Shown here: one piece after another, positions 61,426 through 64,000 of the stretch
How positions within the stretch are numbered: the stretch's first letter is position 1
Layout of the letters: each line of letters opens with the position of its first letter
Assembly (NCBI GenBank): GCA_016648135.1
Contig: JADDOH010011058.1
Span: forward strand, 1-64,000
Length of the DNA stretch: 64,000 nt
Source: Agrypnia vestita
Taxonomy: Eukaryota > Arthropoda > Insecta > Trichoptera > Phryganeidae
Direction of reading: 5' to 3'
Made by a program: the position numbers and the translations under genes
The notes under the pieces: generated by a model
What the model saw: the letters and a program-made list of their open reading frames with translations, nothing else
Database searches by the model: none
What the model was told of the DNA's origin: nothing

Positions 61426-63238
61426 TTGTGCACAAGTGGCTCGAAAAATTAAACAATATATGAATTATTAAAATTTCGAAAAATCCAAAATTATACTACG
61501 AGTATAATTATTTAAAAAATTTAAACGAAAATTTTGTAGATCATTTTTACCGTTGCCATGAGTCTGCTTGCAAAGTTTTAGCTCGATTGGATCACGGGAA
61601 AAGGGTGAAAAATCGATCCAAAGTTTTTTCGGCAGGTAGACAAGCAGACGCTACGAGTTAAAAGAAAGGTAGTAATAAACTGGTTAGCTAGGGTAATACA
61701 TAACGATGTAATTATAATAATTTAAAATGGAAAAATTTCCTTAAAACATTAAAACCCTAATGAACACATCCACCTTTTCCTATACCTTTCCATTGTGCTC
61801 TCTTAAAATCTTGTTTCTATGACTTTGACAAAATATTGCTTGATTTTGGTAAATTTGAATTTTGTCTTTCGAGAATTTTCGTGTACGTGACAGTACAAAT
61901 CCTTTAGATACGCTACAAAGTGAACCAGAAGAATACAGTGAGACGTAGCGCCCTTTTGATAAGGGAAGAACCGGTCCATTTACCTGTATCCGGAGGAAAA
62001 TAAGATGAGAGCATGCTTCCTTTCATTGCCCTCTCGAAAAACCTATACAAAATCCATTTGTCAATAATTTTTCCATTCTGCAATCCGTGTTCAAAAATAT
62101 ATGATTAAAATATCGTAGACCTATTTACCGATCAACGTATAATTTCATTGTTTCAGATTTAATATTTTTATGCTGAAAATAGCTGACATTTATCTAACCA
62201 CTCAAAAATAAGCAGAGGACGAAAACCTTTACGTCTGTGTGATATTTCTGTTAAATCAAACCTCAAAATGAATCTGTCATAATATGTCAACATTTCTATA
62301 TTCTGAAATTTTACTGACGCGACATTAAACCCACGAAGCTTATTTCTAGACGTTTGTGAGATATGATACTGTAATTCACACTATTTGAAATATAACTAAC
62401 AGATAAATGTTACTTTGTGTATTTAGTATTCTGACAAACAAACATATAATTTACTTTTACGAATACGTCGTGTTCTTAACCAAAAATCTGGTTTTATACA
62501 ATCTTATTTGATTCACAGTATACATTTACTCGTAAGGTTATAATACTATTTTAGTTCAATAAGTGTAATGTCAGTAGGTATGCATAAATTGACAGATTGC
62601 GAGAATTCGCATAATTGGACCGTAAGCTCATTTTTTTGTCTTCTGATTGGCGGATATAAAATGTCACCATTCAGTCGGTAACTGATTCGTTATTGATTTC
62701 GTCATCCATAGTCAAAAAAATAAAGAACAATTTGAGTCATCACTCATTAAAAAATTCTATAAATTGGTGTTAGTAATTTAATTTAGAGCTAGCATGGTAA
62801 GTGAATTTTCAAAAGAATTTCAGATTTTTTTTGCCTTCTTTCTCGAAACTCTTGAATGTTGTTGAATAAAATATCTCAAAATTAACTTAAAATATTTTCT
62901 GTGATGAAGCATACGATTTTTTGAAAAAATGAATTTTTTACTAGTACTTTGGTTAAAAAAAATTAAACTTGAAAACTGCTCTCAATTACACAAAAAAATC
63001 GCAATGCTGCATCACAATATATTTTTTTAATTTCACTCAAACCCTTGTCACATGATTTTTTCCACCAGCTGTGCACATCACGGTGTAGTGCCTTTGCGGT
63101 ACAGCATATGGCAAAAATAATATGTCAACCAAAAATATTAAACAATATACGCCATAAGCAATCATAGTAAAACAAATTTATTATGACCAAGTTATGTACG
63201 CCAAATTTTTTAAAATTTGAATGTATTTTTTGGTACCT
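61426..63238. other. Unassigned 1.8 kb
   Basis: GATCACGGGAAAAGGGTGAA and GCTACGAGTTAAA at 61580-61662 resemble a retroelement 3' UTR (compare GCTACGAGTTAAATTCC at 53755). No open frame or repeat was recognised in 61700-63238. Confidence 0.4.
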
Positions 63239-63449
63239 CAAACTGGTGTTAAAAATCTGAAAACCTTTCGTTTATTTGAAGGAACTACGCTAGAGACATC
63301 TGCAGCCTTTTCTCGTGAATTAATTAATATACATACATTTCGCAGCTGGTAATGATACTCTATCTGCATAAAAATATTGTTACATTTCGACCTTTTTGAT
63401 TAAGGGGGACGGCGGATCGATGCATTTGAGATGAAGTTGTTGTTTCGTG
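63239..63449 (+). repeat. R1 3' fragment and spacer
   Basis: AACCTTTCGTTTATTTGAAG and GCTAGAGACATCTGCAG (63256-63306) match 411-453 of R1 copy 1. The remaining 130 bases are unassigned. Confidence 0.5.
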
Positions 63450-63995
63450 TATAGCGAGGCGTACAAATGTCTCCATACTACAAGAACACAAAATCAAGCA
63501 GAGATTCTCAACCACTTGTCTAAGACGAATCTTTCAATTTTTTGGACATCTTGCTTGAAGAGAAGATAGATGATCTAAATGTTTAATCTAATGCTACACA
63601 TATATCTTTTGCACTTTTTTATTCTTATCTCTTGTCCTTTTTACTAAGTAGATTTGTCCTTTCCTATCCATTCCTTATTCCCCTTTTACCTCTAATTCTT
63701 TGACTCTCATAGTTTGTCCATTACTTAAAACTTTCACTTCTTTTGCTTTTTATTATATAACTCAAGTTATTGTTGCTTTATGTTAATACAAAACATGTTA
63801 ATTCTGTGGAAACTTGTTAGATGGTCTCTATACTGTTCAATAATCATGTATAATCTATTTATATGTACTGTTAGTCTCCCATAAATAAATAAATAAATAG
63901 CCTGGAGAAGCTTGTTGTGGTGAGCTACATCTTGGGTCGAAGAAGAAGATGAAGATGTGACGCTCTGGTATAGTTTTGTGTAGTTCACAAGAGTG
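63450..63995 (+). pseudogene. Non-LTR RT C-terminal fragment split by a nested insertion
   Basis: Plus strand 63455-63565 reads RRTNVSILQEHKIKQRFSTT and CLRRIFQFFGHLA, then broken RE. After 63900 it resumes as SLEKLVVV and a GRRRR-like run to about 63960. Together they follow the series NISILQE..I.QRLSTTCL.RI..FFGHIARR.D..LEKL.VVG...G.RRRGR. Same group as 53700-54015. The interruption at 63570-63896 is described separately. Truncated at both ends. Confidence 0.75.
63570..63896 (+). mobile_element. Non-LTR 3' UTR insertion with ATAA tail
   Basis: A 327-bp non-coding, T-rich sequence ending GTCTCCCATAAATAAATAAA, a tail common in CR1/Jockey-like elements, interrupts the RT fragment. ATAG occurs at both borders (63566-63569 and 63897-63900) and may be the target duplication. 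No coding part of the inserted element is left. Confidence 0.65.
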
Positions 63996-64000
63996 CTCCC

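Noticed and set aside
1..64000. CRISPR arrays, operons, bacterial promoters and terminators
   Set aside because: The tandem and inverted repeats here are eukaryotic satellites and transposon termini; no spacer-repeat pattern exists and the element content is insect-like.

Overview
This window looks like intergenic, transposon-saturated DNA from an arthropod nuclear genome, most likely an insect. It is strongly AT-rich. I could not support any host protein-coding gene, rRNA or functional tRNA gene. Nearly every readable protein segment belongs to a broken mobile element: reverse-transcriptase C-termini, AP-endonuclease pieces, a DDE transposase and Penelope-type C-termini. The order of insect cannot be fixed from what is here.

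Layout. 0-6 kb: a CR1/L2-like fragment, a dispersed repeat between 30-base direct repeats, a 64-bp satellite, an RTE-like remnant, a complete hAT-type MITE with its 8-bp target duplication (2573-3134), and a 603-bp foldback with TTAA ends (4272-4874). 6-13 kb: two opposed hammerhead-bearing ends, a long palindrome, a non-LTR 3' end with a UTR hairpin, and an LTR-like remnant interrupted by inverted LTR-like arms that enclose a primer-binding-site-like sequence. 15-25 kb: several RT C-termini, LTR-like segments, tRNA-derived SINEs and a small TA-flanked element. 26-36 kb: foldback elements, an internally deleted mariner-type transposon, two more Penelope-type ends and two related TA-flanked MITEs. 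36-50 kb: two CpG-rich islands, Penelope C-termini, an endonuclease fragment, a true RTE fragment, a 720-bp hexanucleotide array and an LTR. 50-64 kb: a Tigger-like element carrying a nested retroelement, another retroelement split by a nested insertion, SINEs, palindromes and further Penelope ends.

The most interesting signal is a set of about a dozen motifs with hammerhead-ribozyme architecture (CTGAYGA, helix II, GAAA, minimal helix III, then a 3' strand that can close helix I). The helices change sequence between copies while staying paired. At three loci the motif lies next to sequence encoding the C-terminus of a Penelope-like element (PLE), and at three loci the motif lies between inverted repeats. 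These are therefore best read as termini of several PLE families. The second structural signal is a 3'-UTR hairpin shared, with compensatory changes, by two different non-LTR families.

All calls come from reading the sequence by eye; boundaries are usually good to about 10-30 bases except where target duplications or terminal repeats fix them. Family labels used here (NLR-1 to NLR-4, PLE-A to PLE-E, R1, U1, L1) are local names for cross-reference only.
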